Origin: Microlunatus capsulatus
Lineage (GTDB): Bacteria > Actinomycetota > Actinomycetes > Propionibacteriales > Propionibacteriaceae
Assembly (NCBI RefSeq): GCF_017876495.1
Contig: NZ_JAGIOB010000001.1
Span: 434,001 to 498,000 of the forward strand
DNA: 64,000 bases
Direction of reading: 5' to 3'
Positions 1 through 9,239 of the stretch are shown one piece after another. The stretch's first letter is position 1. Each line of letters opens with the position of its first letter. A program made the translations under genes and the position numbers. The notes under the pieces were generated by a model. It worked only from the letters and a program-made list of their open reading frames with translations, ran no database searches and was not told where the DNA came from.

Positions 1-798
1 ACCCTGCCGGGGGCGCGGCTGCTGCGGCTGCCGGCCAACCGGGGCCTCGCCGGCGCCCGCAACGCCGGCCTCGACGCGGCCGGCAGCGAGTACGTCACCT
101 TCCTGGACGGCGACGACTTCGTCGGCCCGGGCTACTACCCGCAGCTGCTGGCCGTCGCCGAGCGGCTGCGCTGCGACCTCGTCCGCACCGACCACGTGCA
201 GGTCAAGGGCCGCGAGCGCACCGTCCACCGGATCGGGCACGGCCCGCGCGGGGTCGTCGGCCGGCCGCGGGACGCGATCCTCCCGGTGCACCGCGTCACC
301 TCCGTGGACGCGCCCTACGCCTGGGCCGGGATCTACCACCGCCGCCTCGTCGACGACGGGCTCCTGCACTTCTCCGAGCGGCTGCGCACCTGCGAGGACC
401 GGCCCTGGATCTGGCGGCTGCACCTGCGGGCCGCCTCCTTCGCGGTGGTGGGCCTGCACGGCCTGTTCTACCGCCGTGGCGTGCCGGGCTCGCTGACCCA
501 GGTGGCCGACGAGCGCCAGCTGGACTTCCTGCCGGCCTTCGACCAGATCCTCGAGCTGGTGAGCGGGGACCGCGACGCCGCGCTGCTGCTGCCCAAGGCC
601 GTGCGCTCGTACTGCTCGATCCTGCTGCACCACCTGGCCCTCCGCGAGCGGTACGCGCCCGAGCTCGCGGCGGTCCTCGACGAGCGCTGCCGGGCCGCGC
701 TCCGCCGGATGCCGGCGGGTCCGCTGGCGGCCGTCGTCGCCGGCCTCGACCCCGACCGGGCCGACCGGCTGCGCGCGCTGCAGGGGGTGGCGGCGTGA
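1..798 (+). CDS. Glycosyltransferase family 2, 5' end outside window
   Basis: The reading frame is open from base 1, so the true start lies upstream. The visible N-terminal part reads NRGLAGARNAGLDAA followed by FLDGDDF. These are typical of the nucleotide-sugar-binding GT-A fold, with the DxD-type metal site in DGDD. The remaining roughly 200 residues are an alpha-helical C-terminal region. Family knowledge says such enzymes transfer a sugar from a nucleotide donor to a surface glycan in the cytoplasm. The stop overlaps the next gene by 4 bases, so the two are probably co-translated. The sugar specificity cannot be read from sequence. Confidence 0.88.
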   Translation, partial: TLPGARLLRLPANRGLAGARNAGLDAAGSEYVTFLDGDDFVGPGYYPQLLAVAERLRCDLVRTDHVQVKGRERTVHRIGHGPRGVVGRPRDAILPVHRVTSVDAPYAWAGIYHRRLVDDGLLHFSERLRTCEDRPWIWRLHLRAASFAVVGLHGLFYRRGVPGSLTQVADERQLDFLPAFDQILELVSGDRDAALLLPKAVRSYCSILLHHLALRERYAPELAAVLDERCRAALRRMPAGPLAAVVAGLDPDRADRLRALQGVAA

Positions 799-2183
799 CG
801 ACGCAGGTCTTCGTCGCCTCGACGGCCTTCGGGTTGGCAACCCTCACCGCGGCCCTGGAGGACGGGCTCTTCGACGCCGCCGACCGGCGCGTCCTCGTGC
901 TCAGCACCAACGCGGCGGTCCCGGAGGCCGCGGTGGCGGTCACCGAGGTGGCCGGCGTCGACCGGCTGGCCGCGCGCTTCGACGCGGTGCACGACTACAA
1001 CCAGCTGATCGCCCCGCAGCACCCGTCGCTGTGGCGCCCGCGCGCGGCCGACCTGCCGCTGCTGGAGCGGATGGTGCGTCGCAGCTGGGACCTCGAGGGG
1101 GACGTCCACCTCGTCGTCGAGTGCGTGTGGACCGCGCCGTCGCTGACCCTGTGCCGGATCTTCGCCGACGCCCGGGTCGACGTCTACGCCGACGGGCTGA
1201 TGAGCTACGGGCCGACGCGCGACACCATCCCCGCGCAGGTCGCCTGCCGGCTCGAGCGGCTCCTGCACCTGGACCTCGTCCCCGGCCTGGTACCGGTCCT
1301 GCTCACCGAGTTCGGCGTCCCGGCGCAGACCATCTCGTCGGAGTCCTTCCGCACGGTCGTCGCCACCCTGGACCCCCCGCCGGCGGCGGTCGCCGACGCA
1401 CCCGCGCGGAGCGTCGCCGTCGTGCTCGGCCAGTACCTGGCGGCCCTCGACCTCGTCTCCGCCGAGGAGGAGGCGACCCTGGTGCGGGCCATGGTCCGGC
1501 ACACCGCCGCGGCCGGCTTCACCCGGATGGTGGTCAAGCCGCACCCCGGGGCCCCGCCCGCCCACGGCGCCCAGCTGCAGCACGAGGCCGCCCGGCTGGG
1601 CGTGGAGCTGACCTTCGTCGACGGACCGGCGCTGGTGGAGGCCTGGTTCCGCAGCCCCTCGGTGGGCCTCGTCGTCGGCTGCTTCTCCACGGCGCTGATG
1701 ACCGCGTCCAGCCTCTACGACCTGCCGGCCGCGCGGGTCGGGACCGAGCTGCTGATGGAGCGGCTCAAGCCCTACGAGAACAGCAACCGGGTGCCGCTGA
1801 CGGTCGTCGACGCCTGGCTCCCCGACCTGACCCGCTCGGTGGTGCCCGGGCCCGCCGCGCGCGGCGAGGTCGCGATCGGCGCGCTCGTCCGGGCGGTCAG
1901 CTACTGCATGCAGCCCGAGCGCTACCCCGCGCTGAGGCCCGGCGCCGAGGCCTTCCTGCGGACGCACTGGCCCGTGCTGGGCCGCTACTTCCGGCGGCGC
2001 CGGCTGACGCTGCTGGACCTGCCCGGCCGGCTGCCCGCGCCCGTGGTCGTCGAGGTGCCCCCGGCGCCGGTGCCGGCCCCGGTGCCCGGCTGGGAGCAGG
2101 CCGCGCGCCGGGCGCTGCGGCCGGTCCGCCGCCGGGTCAGACGTCTGCTGCGTCGGGGCCCGACGGCGCGCGCCGCCCGCTGA
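795..2183 (+). CDS. Polysialyltransferase-like glycosyltransferase
   Basis: A 462-residue protein starting at a GTG that overlaps the preceding stop. It shows three short motifs found in bacterial sialyl/polysialyltransferases: an acidic-Gly motif (YADG, in VYADGLMSYG), a His-Pro motif (VVKPHPG) and a Ser/Thr motif (GCFSTAL). By family, these enzymes transfer a sialic-acid-like (nonulosonic) sugar from a CMP donor. The C-terminus is rich in Pro and then Arg, possibly for membrane contact. The 3' end overlaps the opposite-strand gene by 47 bases. Donor and acceptor are unknown; another capsule-type transferase is possible. Confidence 0.72.
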   Translation: MTTQVFVASTAFGLATLTAALEDGLFDAADRRVLVLSTNAAVPEAAVAVTEVAGVDRLAARFDAVHDYNQLIAPQHPSLWRPRAADLPLLERMVRRSWDLEGDVHLVVECVWTAPSLTLCRIFADARVDVYADGLMSYGPTRDTIPAQVACRLERLLHLDLVPGLVPVLLTEFGVPAQTISSESFRTVVATLDPPPAAVADAPARSVAVVLGQYLAALDLVSAEEEATLVRAMVRHTAAAGFTRMVVKPHPGAPPAHGAQLQHEAARLGVELTFVDGPALVEAWFRSPSVGLVVGCFSTALMTASSLYDLPAARVGTELLMERLKPYENSNRVPLTVVDAWLPDLTRSVVPGPAARGEVAIGALVRAVSYCMQPERYPALRPGAEAFLRTHWPVLGRYFRRRRLTLLDLPGRLPAPVVVEVPPAPVPAPVPGWEQAARRALRPVRRRVRRLLRRGPTARAAR

Positions 2184-3441
2184 CCGCGCCGACCAGCCGG
2201 CCGGCCGCGGGCCGCACCTCGCGGCGCACCCGGGCCAGCGGTCGGTGCAGCACCGGGGGGACGAAGTCGCGCCCCCGCAGCCGGCGGCGCGGCGGGGCCG
2301 GCTTCGGGACGGGCGGGGCGGGCGGCGCCGGCTTCGGCAGGGTCCGGTGGTAGCTGGCCGCGCTGCGGAAGTAGTCCGACCCGCGGACCGCGGCCGCCGG
2401 CCGCTCCCCGCTGGCCAGCAGCTCCTCGACGCGGTCGGCGACGGTCTGGGTGGCGGTGCGCTCGGGTCGGAAGAAGTAGGACGCGAGCCAGTCCGGCCGC
2501 GGGGTGCCCAGCTGGTCGGCGGTGATCTCCTCCCAGGTGCGCAGCAGCCCGCTGCCCAGGAACACCTGGTTGCCGTAGCGCTCGTGGACACCGAGGTCGA
2601 GGACCAGCGCCACCCGGCAGCCGTGGTCGATCGCCTCCAGGCAGGCGGTGGAGGACACGGTGACCAGCAGGTCGACGTCGGGCAGCAGCTCGGCCACCGA
2701 GGTGTAGTCGACGCGGAAGTTCGGCGGCAGCTCGGCGCCGGCCAGCAGGACCTCGGGGTGGTGCCGCATCCGGTGGAAGGTGTCCTCGTCCGGGCGGTGC
2801 CGCGGCTTGAGCAGCACCTCGCGGTCGGGGTGGGCGCGCGCGTAGGCGAGGGCGCCGTCGTAGAGGAAGCGGCGCTCCGCGGCCGAGCTGGGCACCGTCG
2901 GCTGGTCGGCGAACAGCAGCCGGCGGACCTCGGTGCGGGCCGGTGCCGGGTCACCGCTCAGGAAGGGCAGGCCGGTCAGCAGCAGGTTGTCCGTCGGCAG
3001 CGCCAGGGCGGCCGCCGCACGGCGGAAGTGCTCGAGGTCCTCGACGGAGTTCACGGCCACGACGTCGGAGCCGCAGCGGTCGAGGTAGCCGGCGGTGATC
3101 TTCTCGATGATCACGCCGACCCAGCCGCTGACCACGACCGGGCCCGGCGTGCCGGAGCCCTCGAGGCGGTCGGCGAGGTCGAAGAGCAGCGCCTTGGTGA
3201 ACGGCCCGGACAGGCTGCAGACGACGGCGTCGGCCGCGAGCGCCCGCTCCAGGAGCTCGTCCCAGCTGACCGTCTCGACGTCGGTGAAGCCGGCCGCCTC
3301 GATCTGGCCCGGCGAGAGGGCCGAGCGGACGTCGGGCACCACCACCTCGGAGGCGAAGCCGCGGGCCTCGAGCTCGTCGCGGATGCGGGCGCACCACTTG
3401 AGCTGGGAGTCGAAGGCAGCCACGAAGAGGGCGCGTCGCAT
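2137..3441 (-). CDS. DUF6716-like putative glycosyltransferase
   Basis: A 434-residue protein beginning MRRALFVAAFDSQLKW. It has a GT-B-like layout with two Rossmann-type halves: residues to about 190 include VVSGWVGVIIEKI and NLLLTGLPFL, and the C-terminal half includes VLLKPRHRPDED and LLVTVSSTACLEA. These features resemble the DUF6716 putative glycosyltransferases that, in other actinomycetes, sit beside polysialyltransferase-like genes. The tail is very basic and Pro-rich. It converges on the polysialyltransferase-like gene with a 47-base overlap. A role in surface glycan assembly is inferred; the donor sugar is unknown. Confidence 0.68.
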   Translation of the reverse strand: MRRALFVAAFDSQLKWCARIRDELEARGFASEVVVPDVRSALSPGQIEAAGFTDVETVSWDELLERALAADAVVCSLSGPFTKALLFDLADRLEGSGTPGPVVVSGWVGVIIEKITAGYLDRCGSDVVAVNSVEDLEHFRRAAAALALPTDNLLLTGLPFLSGDPAPARTEVRRLLFADQPTVPSSAAERRFLYDGALAYARAHPDREVLLKPRHRPDEDTFHRMRHHPEVLLAGAELPPNFRVDYTSVAELLPDVDLLVTVSSTACLEAIDHGCRVALVLDLGVHERYGNQVFLGSGLLRTWEEITADQLGTPRPDWLASYFFRPERTATQTVADRVEELLASGERPAAAVRGSDYFRSAASYHRTLPKPAPPAPPVPKPAPPRRRLRGRDFVPPVLHRPLARVRREVRPAAGRLVGAVSGRRAPSGPDAADV

Positions 3442-3590
3442 CAGGTTCCGTCCGCCGGGGTCAGGGAGCCGCGACGCTAGTTCCGGTGGGTGAACAGGAG
3501 CCGAACGCCTCGTGTCGTGTCGCCGTCGGCGCTCCCTGAGCTCGTCCCCGGCTGCCTGCGCTGGTCCACCGCTGCCTGAGCTCGTCGCAG

Positions 3591-3641
3591 GCCCTTCGAC
3601 AGGCTCAGGGAGCGGGGTCGAGCCCTTCGGCAGGCTCAGGG
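3591..3641. repeat. Two copies of a dispersed GCCCTTCGACAGGCTCAGGG-type repeat
   Basis: Positions 3591-3610 and 3622-3641 carry near-identical 20-mers that differ at one base (A versus G). Upstream, at 3574-3587 and 3535-3545, are degenerate partners beginning CCTGAGCTCGTC. The 3575 copy can pair with the 3591 copy to form an imperfect hairpin. A perfect palindromic copy of the same element lies at 12161-12195. The copies sit in the 210-base gap between two minus-strand genes. A REP-like element or terminator is likely. Confidence 0.75.
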
Positions 3642-3651
3642 AGCGGTGAGG

Positions 3652-4611
3652 TCAGGGCGCGGGGCGCCAGGAGGCCGAGGCGTAGGGGTGGACGGCGACG
3701 ACCTCCTCGACCGGGAGGGGGCCGTAGAGGTGCGGGAAGGGCCCGGCGCCGAGGTCCTCGACCACGACCGGGACCGAGAGGGTCGTCGCGTCCAGCTCCA
3801 GCACCACGAGGGCGTCGTCGGGCAGGTCGGCGTACTTGCGGTCGCGGGTGCCGTCCACCTGGTCGGCGAACCCGGCGTGCACGAAGCCCTCCGACTCGTA
3901 CGTCCCCGTCCGGCCCGACCACGGGTAGGAGCCCGCTTCCCGGGCCCGCTCCCAGACGGCTGCCTCGGTGAGGTGCAGCACCGGTGCCGCCGGCGGGCGG
4001 CGCGGCCCCAGCAGGCCGAGCCGCTCCAGGTCGGCCCGGAAACGGTCCGCGCCGGTGAAGGGCAGGCCCGTCATCCCGAGCTCGGCCGCCGCCTCGACGT
4101 TGGCCGGGGAGTCGTCGACGAAGACGCAGCCCGCCGGGTCGAGGTCGAAGCGCTCCAGCGCCAGCCGGAAGATCGCCGGGTCGGGCTTGGCCAGCCGCTC
4201 GGCGCCGGAGACCAGCACGCCGACGAACCGGCGCAGCAGCCCGAACCGCTGCTGGGCCACCGGGAAGGTCTCCGCCGACCAGTTGGTCAGCGCGGCGCAG
4301 GTCACGCCGGCCTGCTGCAGCTCGGCGAGCACGGCGCCGGTGCCGGGCACCAGCCCGGTCAGGGTGCGGCCGAAGTTCGCGCGGTAGGCCGCGATGGCGG
4401 CGCCCTCGTCGGGGAAGCGGCCGAGCAGCTCGGCCTCGATCTCGGCGAAGGGCCGGCCGGCGTCGGCGGCCCGGTTCCAGGTCCCGAAGCCGGTGCGCTC
4501 CAGGAAGCCCGCCACCTCGGGCTCGGCCAGCACGCCGGCGTAGGCGCCGGCCGGGTCCCAGCCGACGACGACGCCGCCGAGGTCGAACAGGACCGACGGC
4601 GAGACGCTCAC
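3652..4611 (-). CDS. HAD-family phosphatase fused to a DUF952 domain
   Basis: A 319-residue two-domain protein. Residues 1 to about 205 are a HAD-superfamily hydrolase: nucleophile Asp in VLFDLGG (about D9-D10), LTNWS as motif II, KPDP as the motif III lysine and FVDDSPAN as motif IV. It looks like the YihX-type sugar-phosphate phosphatases. Residues from about 212 to the end match DUF952: LHLTEAAVWERA, EGFVHAGFADQV and a final VHPYA. Only 10 bases separate it from hisH, so it is probably the last gene of the histidine operon. The substrate is unknown. A histidinol-phosphate phosphatase role is conceivable from position but unproven. Confidence 0.82.
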   Translation of the reverse strand: MSVSPSVLFDLGGVVVGWDPAGAYAGVLAEPEVAGFLERTGFGTWNRAADAGRPFAEIEAELLGRFPDEGAAIAAYRANFGRTLTGLVPGTGAVLAELQQAGVTCAALTNWSAETFPVAQQRFGLLRRFVGVLVSGAERLAKPDPAIFRLALERFDLDPAGCVFVDDSPANVEAAAELGMTGLPFTGADRFRADLERLGLLGPRRPPAAPVLHLTEAAVWERAREAGSYPWSGRTGTYESEGFVHAGFADQVDGTRDRKYADLPDDALVVLELDATTLSVPVVVEDLGAGPFPHLYGPLPVEEVVAVHPYASASWRPAP

Positions 4612-4621
4612 CGGGCCGGGC

Positions 4622-5245
4622 TCACAGCGTGGCGACCCAGTTGCGCAGCAGGCCGGTGCCCGCCTCCCCCGACTTCTCGGGGTGGAACTGGGTGGACCAC
4701 AGCGGGCCCTCCTCGACGGCGGCGACGAAGCGGTCGCCCTCGTGCTCGGCCCAGGTGACCTTGCGGTCGAGGGTCTCCTCGAGCACGCGCACCCCGTAGG
4801 AGTGCACGAAGTAGAAGCGCTCGTCCTCCAGGCCGGCGAACAGCCCGCTGCCGGCGGCCGGCTCGACGGTGTTCCAGCCCATGTGCGGCAGCCGGCGGGC
4901 GGTCAGCTGCTCGACCAGGCCGGGCCAGACGGAGCAGCCGGCGGCGCGGACGCCGTGCTCGATGCCGGCGTCGAACAGCACCTGGTGGCCGACGCAGATG
5001 GCCAGCGTCGGCTTCCCGTCCGCCACCCGGCGGGCGATCAGCCCGGGCCCGCCGACGTCGGTCAGCCCGGCCATGCAGGCGGCGAAGGCGCCGACGCCGG
5101 GCACCACGAGGCCGTCGGCGGCCAGGGCCTGCTCGGTGTCGGCGGTGACGACGACGGCGACCCCGGCGTGCGCGACGGCGCGCTCGGCCGAGCGCAGGTT
5201 GCCGGAGCCGTAGTCGAGGACGACGACGGTCTTGCGGTCGGTCAC
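4622..5245 (-). CDS. hisH: Imidazole glycerol phosphate synthase, glutamine amidotransferase subunit HisH
   Basis: A 207-residue class I glutamine amidotransferase that supplies ammonia to HisF in histidine synthesis. The start [13 protein letters not shown] and the oxyanion loop PGVGAF are typical of HisH. The triad is visible as Cys84 in AICVGHQ, and His188 and Glu190 in QFHPEKS. The residue after Gly in the nucleophile elbow is His, where HisH usually has Met (GMQ). Its start overlaps the hisB stop by 4 bases. The partner hisF and hisA are not in the window, so the pathway is completed elsewhere. Confidence 0.96.
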   Translation of the reverse strand: MTDRKTVVVLDYGSGNLRSAERAVAHAGVAVVVTADTEQALAADGLVVPGVGAFAACMAGLTDVGGPGLIARRVADGKPTLAICVGHQVLFDAGIEHGVRAAGCSVWPGLVEQLTARRLPHMGWNTVEPAAGSGLFAGLEDERFYFVHSYGVRVLEETLDRKVTWAEHEGDRFVAAVEEGPLWSTQFHPEKSGEAGTGLLRNWVATL

Positions 5246-5889
5246 AGGGATCCCTTCGTGCTGGGCACCCCGGTCACCCGGGGGTCGTAGGCGACGGCGT
5301 CGCGCAGGGCGCGGGCCACGGCCTTGAACTGCGCCTCGACGATGTGGTGCGGGTCGCGGCCGGCGACCAGCGTGAGGTGCAGGCAGAGGTGGGCGTGGAA
5401 GGCCAGCGTCTCCATGACGTGCCGGGTCAGCGAGCCGGTGTAGGGGACGCTGTCGCGGGCGCCCGGACCGGCCGGGGTGCCGCCGCCGATCCGGGCGAAG
5501 GCCTGGCCCTCCGGCTCGCCGGTGTGCACGCAGTACGGCCGGCCGGAGACGTCGACGACGGCGGAGGCCAGCGCCTCGTCGAGCGGCACCATCGCGTCGC
5601 CGAAGCGACGGATGCCGCGCTTGTCGCCCAGCGCCTCGCGGAGCGCCTGGCCGAGCACGATCGCGGTGTCCTCGACGGTGTGGTGGGCGTCGATGTGCAG
5701 GTCGCCGGTGCTCTCGACCTCGAGGTCGACGAGCGCGTGCCGGGCCAGCGCGGTGAGCATGTGGTCGTAGAAGCCGACGCCGGTGGAGATCCTCGACTCC
5801 CCGGTGCCGTCGAGGTCCAGGCTCAGCCGGACGATCGACTCCGACGTGATCCGCTCGATCGTGGCGGTCCGGGCGCGGCGCTCGGTCAT
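5242..5889 (-). CDS. hisB: Imidazoleglycerol-phosphate dehydratase HisB
   Basis: A 215-residue monofunctional dehydratase that converts imidazole glycerol phosphate to imidazole acetol phosphate. The duplicated metal-binding motifs are present: HHTVEDTAI near residues 69-77 and [10 protein letters not shown] near 180-189, with GFYDHML near 39. There is no N-terminal phosphatase domain, unlike the enterobacterial bifunctional HisB. A Gly/Pro-rich insertion ([10 protein letters not shown]) lies in the middle and seems to be a surface loop. It overlaps both neighbours by 4 bases, as expected within one operon. Confidence 0.97.
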   Translation of the reverse strand: MTERRARTATIERITSESIVRLSLDLDGTGESRISTGVGFYDHMLTALARHALVDLEVESTGDLHIDAHHTVEDTAIVLGQALREALGDKRGIRRFGDAMVPLDEALASAVVDVSGRPYCVHTGEPEGQAFARIGGGTPAGPGARDSVPYTGSLTRHVMETLAFHAHLCLHLTLVAGRDPHHIVEAQFKAVARALRDAVAYDPRVTGVPSTKGSL

Positions 5890-7034
5890 CGGGGGTCTCC
5901 CTGGGGGTCGGGGGCGCGGCGCGCGGCGGGCGTCGCCAGCACCTCGGCGAGGGCGGTGGTGAAGGCGTCCATCTCGGCCGGGCTGCCGGCCGAGACCCGC
6001 AGCCAGCCGGCGGGGCCGGTCTCGCGGATCAGCACACCGCGGTCCAGCAGCGCCTGCCAGACGGCGTGCCGGTCGGCGAAGCGGCCGAAGAGGACGAAGT
6101 TGGCGTCGGACTCGGCCACCGCGAGGCCCTGGCCGGCCAGCCAGCCGGCGACCTCGTCACGCGCGACCCGCAGCTGGTCGACGGCGGCGAGCATCTCGGG
6201 CGCGTGCGCCAGCGCGACCCGGGCGACGGCCTGGGTGACGCCGGAGAGGTGGTAGGGCAGCCGGACGACGCGCAGCGCGTCGACGAAGGCCGGGGCGGCG
6301 GCGAGGTAGCCGAGCCGGCCGCCGGCGAAGGCGAAGGCCTTCGACATCGTCCGGCTCACGGCGAGCCGCGGGTACGCCGGCAGCAGCTCCAGCGCGCTGG
6401 GCGTGCCGCTGCGGGCGAACTCGACGTAGGCCTCGTCGACGACGACGACGCCTGGGGCGGCGTCGCAGATCGCGCGCACCGTGGCCAGGTCGACCGCCGT
6501 GCCGGTGGGGTTGTTCGGGCTGGTCACCAGGACGACGTCCGGGGCGTGCTCGGCGATCGCCGCGACGGCCGCGGCCGCGTCGATCCGGAAGTCGGCCGTC
6601 CGGGGCGCGGTGACCCAGGCCGTGTGGGTGTTCCGGGCGTACTCGGGGTACATCGAGTAGGTCGGGGCGAAGGACAGCACCGTCCGGCCGGGCCCGCCGA
6701 AGGCCTGCAGGACGTGCGTCATCACCTCGTTGCTCCCGTTGGCCGCCCAGACCTGCTCGGCCCCCAGGCCGTGGCCGAGGTAGCGGGCCAGGTCGCCGCG
6801 CAGGCCCAGGGCGTCGCGGTCGGGGTAGCGGTTCATCGAGCCGGCCGCGTGCGCGACGGCGGTGGCGATCTCGGCCACGACCGCCGGGCTGGGCGGGTAC
6901 GGGTTCTCGTTGACGTTGAGGCAGACGGGGACGTCGAGCTGCGGGGCGCCGTAGGGCTCCTCCCCCACCAGCTCGGGGCGCAGCGGCAGGTCGGCCAGCG
7001 CGGGGCTGGCCGTGCCGGCGGCGGTCGCGGTCAC
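5886..7034 (-). CDS. hisC: Histidinol-phosphate aminotransferase HisC
   Basis: A 382-residue fold type I PLP aminotransferase that makes histidinol phosphate from imidazole acetol phosphate and glutamate. Visible motifs are [10 protein letters not shown] near residue 40, SPNNPTGT near 172, [10 protein letters not shown] near 197 and [17 protein letters not shown], in which Lys232 is the expected PLP lysine. The GTG start at 7034 was chosen because it overlaps the hisD stop (GTGA) and gives a normal HisC length. The same frame stays open far upstream inside hisD, but that part has no family similarity. Confidence 0.96.
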   Translation of the reverse strand: MTATAAGTASPALADLPLRPELVGEEPYGAPQLDVPVCLNVNENPYPPSPAVVAEIATAVAHAAGSMNRYPDRDALGLRGDLARYLGHGLGAEQVWAANGSNEVMTHVLQAFGGPGRTVLSFAPTYSMYPEYARNTHTAWVTAPRTADFRIDAAAAVAAIAEHAPDVVLVTSPNNPTGTAVDLATVRAICDAAPGVVVVDEAYVEFARSGTPSALELLPAYPRLAVSRTMSKAFAFAGGRLGYLAAAPAFVDALRVVRLPYHLSGVTQAVARVALAHAPEMLAAVDQLRVARDEVAGWLAGQGLAVAESDANFVLFGRFADRHAVWQALLDRGVLIRETGPAGWLRVSAGSPAEMDAFTTALAEVLATPAARRAPDPQGDPR

Positions 7035-8344
7035 CGGGGGATCCTCCGGCTGACAGCAGCGCCGTGCGCGGGCAGGTCCTCGGCGTCGGCGAACACCTCG
7101 ACGTGCCGGGCGACGTCGGACAGCGCCTGCTCGGAGTAGGTGACGACGTGCACGGCCTTGAGGAAGCTCTTGACGTTGAGCCCCGAGGAGTGGCAGGCGC
7201 AGCCGGCCGTCGGCAGGACGTGGGTGCTGCCGGCGGAGTAGTCGCCCAGCGAGACCGGGGACCAGGGCCCGACGAAGATCGCCCCGGCGTTCTGCACGCG
7301 GGCGGCGACCGCCGCGGCGTCGCGGGTCTGGATCTCCAGGTGCTCGGCGGCGTAGGCGTCCACCACGTCGAGGCCCTGCTCCACGTCGTCGACGAGGATG
7401 ACGGCCGACTGCACCCCGCCGAGGGCGGTGCGGATCCGGTCGGCGTGCTTGGTGGCGGCCACCTGCTCGGGCAGCTCGGCCTCGACGGCCGCGGCCAGCT
7501 CCGGGGAGTCGGTGACCAGGACGGCGGCGGCCATCGGGTCGTGCTCGGCCTGGCTGATGAGGTCGGCGGCGACGTGCACCGGGTTCGCCGAGTCGTCGGC
7601 CAGCACCGCGATCTCGGTGGTGCCGGCCTCGGAGTCGATGCCGACGCGGCCCTTGAGCAGCCGCTTGGCGGCCACGACGTAGATGTTGCCCGGGCCGGTC
7701 ACCAGGTCGACGCGCGGGCACAGGCCCGGCACGCCGTAGCCGAACATGGCGACGGCCTGGGCCCCGCCGACGGCGTAGACCTCCTCGACCCCCAGCAGGT
7801 GGCAGAGCGCCAGGATGCTGGGGTGCGGCAGCCCGCCGAACTCGCGCTGGGGCGGGGAGGCGACGGCGATGGACCGCACGCCCGCCACCTGGGCCGGGAC
7901 GACGTTCATGATCACGCTGGAGGCCAGCGGGGCGAGCCCGCCCGGCACGTAGAGCCCGACGCGGCGGACCGGGACCATCTTCTGGGTGACCTGGGCGCCC
8001 GGGGCGACCTGGACCTCGACGGCCCGCTCCCCGAGCTCGGCCTCGCTGACGAGCCGCCGGCGCCGGGTGGACTCCTCGAACGCGGCGCGGATGTCGGGGT
8101 CGAGCTGCTCCAGGGCGCGGGCCAGGGCCTCGGCCGGCACCCGGAACGACGGCGGCACCACGTGGTCGAAGCGCTCGGAGTACTCCGCCAGCGCGACGGC
8201 CCCGCGCTCAGCCACGTCGTCGCAGATGGGCCGGACCACCTCGACGGCGGCCGCGACGTCGAAGGCGGCGCGCGGCACCACCGTCGCGTAGTCCAGGCGT
8301 TCGCCGGTCGCCGCACGGCCCCGCAGGTCGATCGTCCTCAGCAC
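7031..8344 (-). CDS. hisD: Histidinol dehydrogenase HisD
   Basis: A 437-residue enzyme that carries out the last two NAD-dependent oxidations from histidinol to histidine. It shows [55 protein letters not shown] and LISQAEHDP, the nucleotide, zinc and substrate segments of HisD. The C-terminal [18 protein letters not shown] is also diagnostic. It is the first gene of the hisDCBH operon. The GTG start has no useful Shine-Dalgarno, but a TAGGAT hexamer ends 6 bases before it, suggesting a leaderless message. Confidence 0.97.
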   Translation of the reverse strand: MLRTIDLRGRAATGERLDYATVVPRAAFDVAAAVEVVRPICDDVAERGAVALAEYSERFDHVVPPSFRVPAEALARALEQLDPDIRAAFEESTRRRRLVSEAELGERAVEVQVAPGAQVTQKMVPVRRVGLYVPGGLAPLASSVIMNVVPAQVAGVRSIAVASPPQREFGGLPHPSILALCHLLGVEEVYAVGGAQAVAMFGYGVPGLCPRVDLVTGPGNIYVVAAKRLLKGRVGIDSEAGTTEIAVLADDSANPVHVAADLISQAEHDPMAAAVLVTDSPELAAAVEAELPEQVAATKHADRIRTALGGVQSAVILVDDVEQGLDVVDAYAAEHLEIQTRDAAAVAARVQNAGAIFVGPWSPVSLGDYSAGSTHVLPTAGCACHSSGLNVKSFLKAVHVVTYSEQALSDVARHVEVFADAEDLPAHGAAVSRRIPR

Positions 8345-8350
8345 GCCGCC

Positions 8351-8356
8351 ATCCTA
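8351..8356 (-). promoter_or_regulatory. Putative -10 element (TAGGAT) of the his operon, leaderless type
   Basis: Read on the minus strand, TAGGAT ends 6 bases before the hisD GTG, so transcription would begin at or next to the start codon. No clear -35 was found at the usual distance. Confidence 0.45.
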
Positions 8357-8456
8357 CGGAGCCGCGCTGACAGCCCCGGGACGTTCTCAGCCGGGCCGCC
8401 GGCCCCGGCTAGGCTCAGCCGGCCCCGCTCCCCCCTCGTGACCCGACAGGACCGCC

Positions 8457-9239
8457 ATGACCTTCGCCGGCGCCGGCACGCTCGTCAACGTCGCCACGGT
8501 GCTGGCCGGCGGTGGACTCGGGCTGGCGCTGGGGCACCGGCTCCCCGAGCGGACCCGGGACACCGTCACCGACGGGCTCGGCCTGGTCACCCTGCTGATC
8601 GGCGCGCTGTCCGCCGCCTCGGTCGGCTCGGCCGCCCTGGAGGGCGCCGTCGGCTCCTCGGCCCCCGTGCTCATCGTGCTCGGCGCCCTGCTGCTGGGCG
8701 GCATCGCCGGCTCCCTGGTCGACGTCGAGCGCCGGCTGGAGGACCTCGGCGGCTGGGTCCGGGTCCGCCTCGGACGCCGGAGCGCCGCGACGGCCGGCGC
8801 CGCGGCGGGCGAGGCCCAGGACGCGGCGCGGGAGCGGTTCATCGAGGGCTTCGTCACGTCCTCGCTGGTGTTCTGCGTCGGGCCGCTGACCATCCTCGGG
8901 GCCCTGTCCGACGGGCTGGGGCTGGGCGCGGAGCAGCTCTACCTCAAGGCGACGCTGGACGGCTTCGCCGCGATCGCCTTCGCCGCCTCCCTCGGCGTCG
9001 GGGTGCTGGCCTCCGCGCTCACGGTCGCCGTCGTGCAGGGCCTGCTGACCGTCGTCGGCCTCGTCGTCGGGGACGTGCTGCCCGCCGCCCACCTCGACGC
9101 GCTGACCGCCACCGGCGGGCTGCTGCTGCTGGGCGTCGGGCTGCGGCTGCTGCGGATCCGCCAGGTGCCCGTCGGCAACCTGCTGCCCGCGCTCGTGGTC
9201 GCGCCGCTGCTGGTCGCGGCCGTGGCGGCGTTCCGGTGA
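8457..9239 (+). CDS. DUF554 membrane protein
   Basis: A 260-residue polytopic membrane protein of the DUF554 (YdfK/YqgA) type. It begins with FAGAGTLVNVATVLAGGGLGLALG, and the family hallmark FIEGFVTSSLVFCVGPLTILGALSDGL is centred near residue 140. About six or seven hydrophobic helices are separated by a short charged loop around residues 80-120. Members are inner-membrane proteins of unproven function, sometimes proposed as transporters. A TAGGCT hexamer at 8410-8415 may be its -10. Its stop overlaps the next start by 4 bases. Confidence 0.88.
   Translation: MTFAGAGTLVNVATVLAGGGLGLALGHRLPERTRDTVTDGLGLVTLLIGALSAASVGSAALEGAVGSSAPVLIVLGALLLGGIAGSLVDVERRLEDLGGWVRVRLGRRSAATAGAAAGEAQDAARERFIEGFVTSSLVFCVGPLTILGALSDGLGLGAEQLYLKATLDGFAAIAFAASLGVGVLASALTVAVVQGLLTVVGLVVGDVLPAAHLDALTATGGLLLLGVGLRLLRIRQVPVGNLLPALVVAPLLVAAVAAFR

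Noticed and set aside
5886-7721. HisC extended by about 230 residues upstream
   Set aside because: The extra part is an out-of-frame reading of hisD; the GTG at 7034 overlapping the hisD stop gives the normal length.
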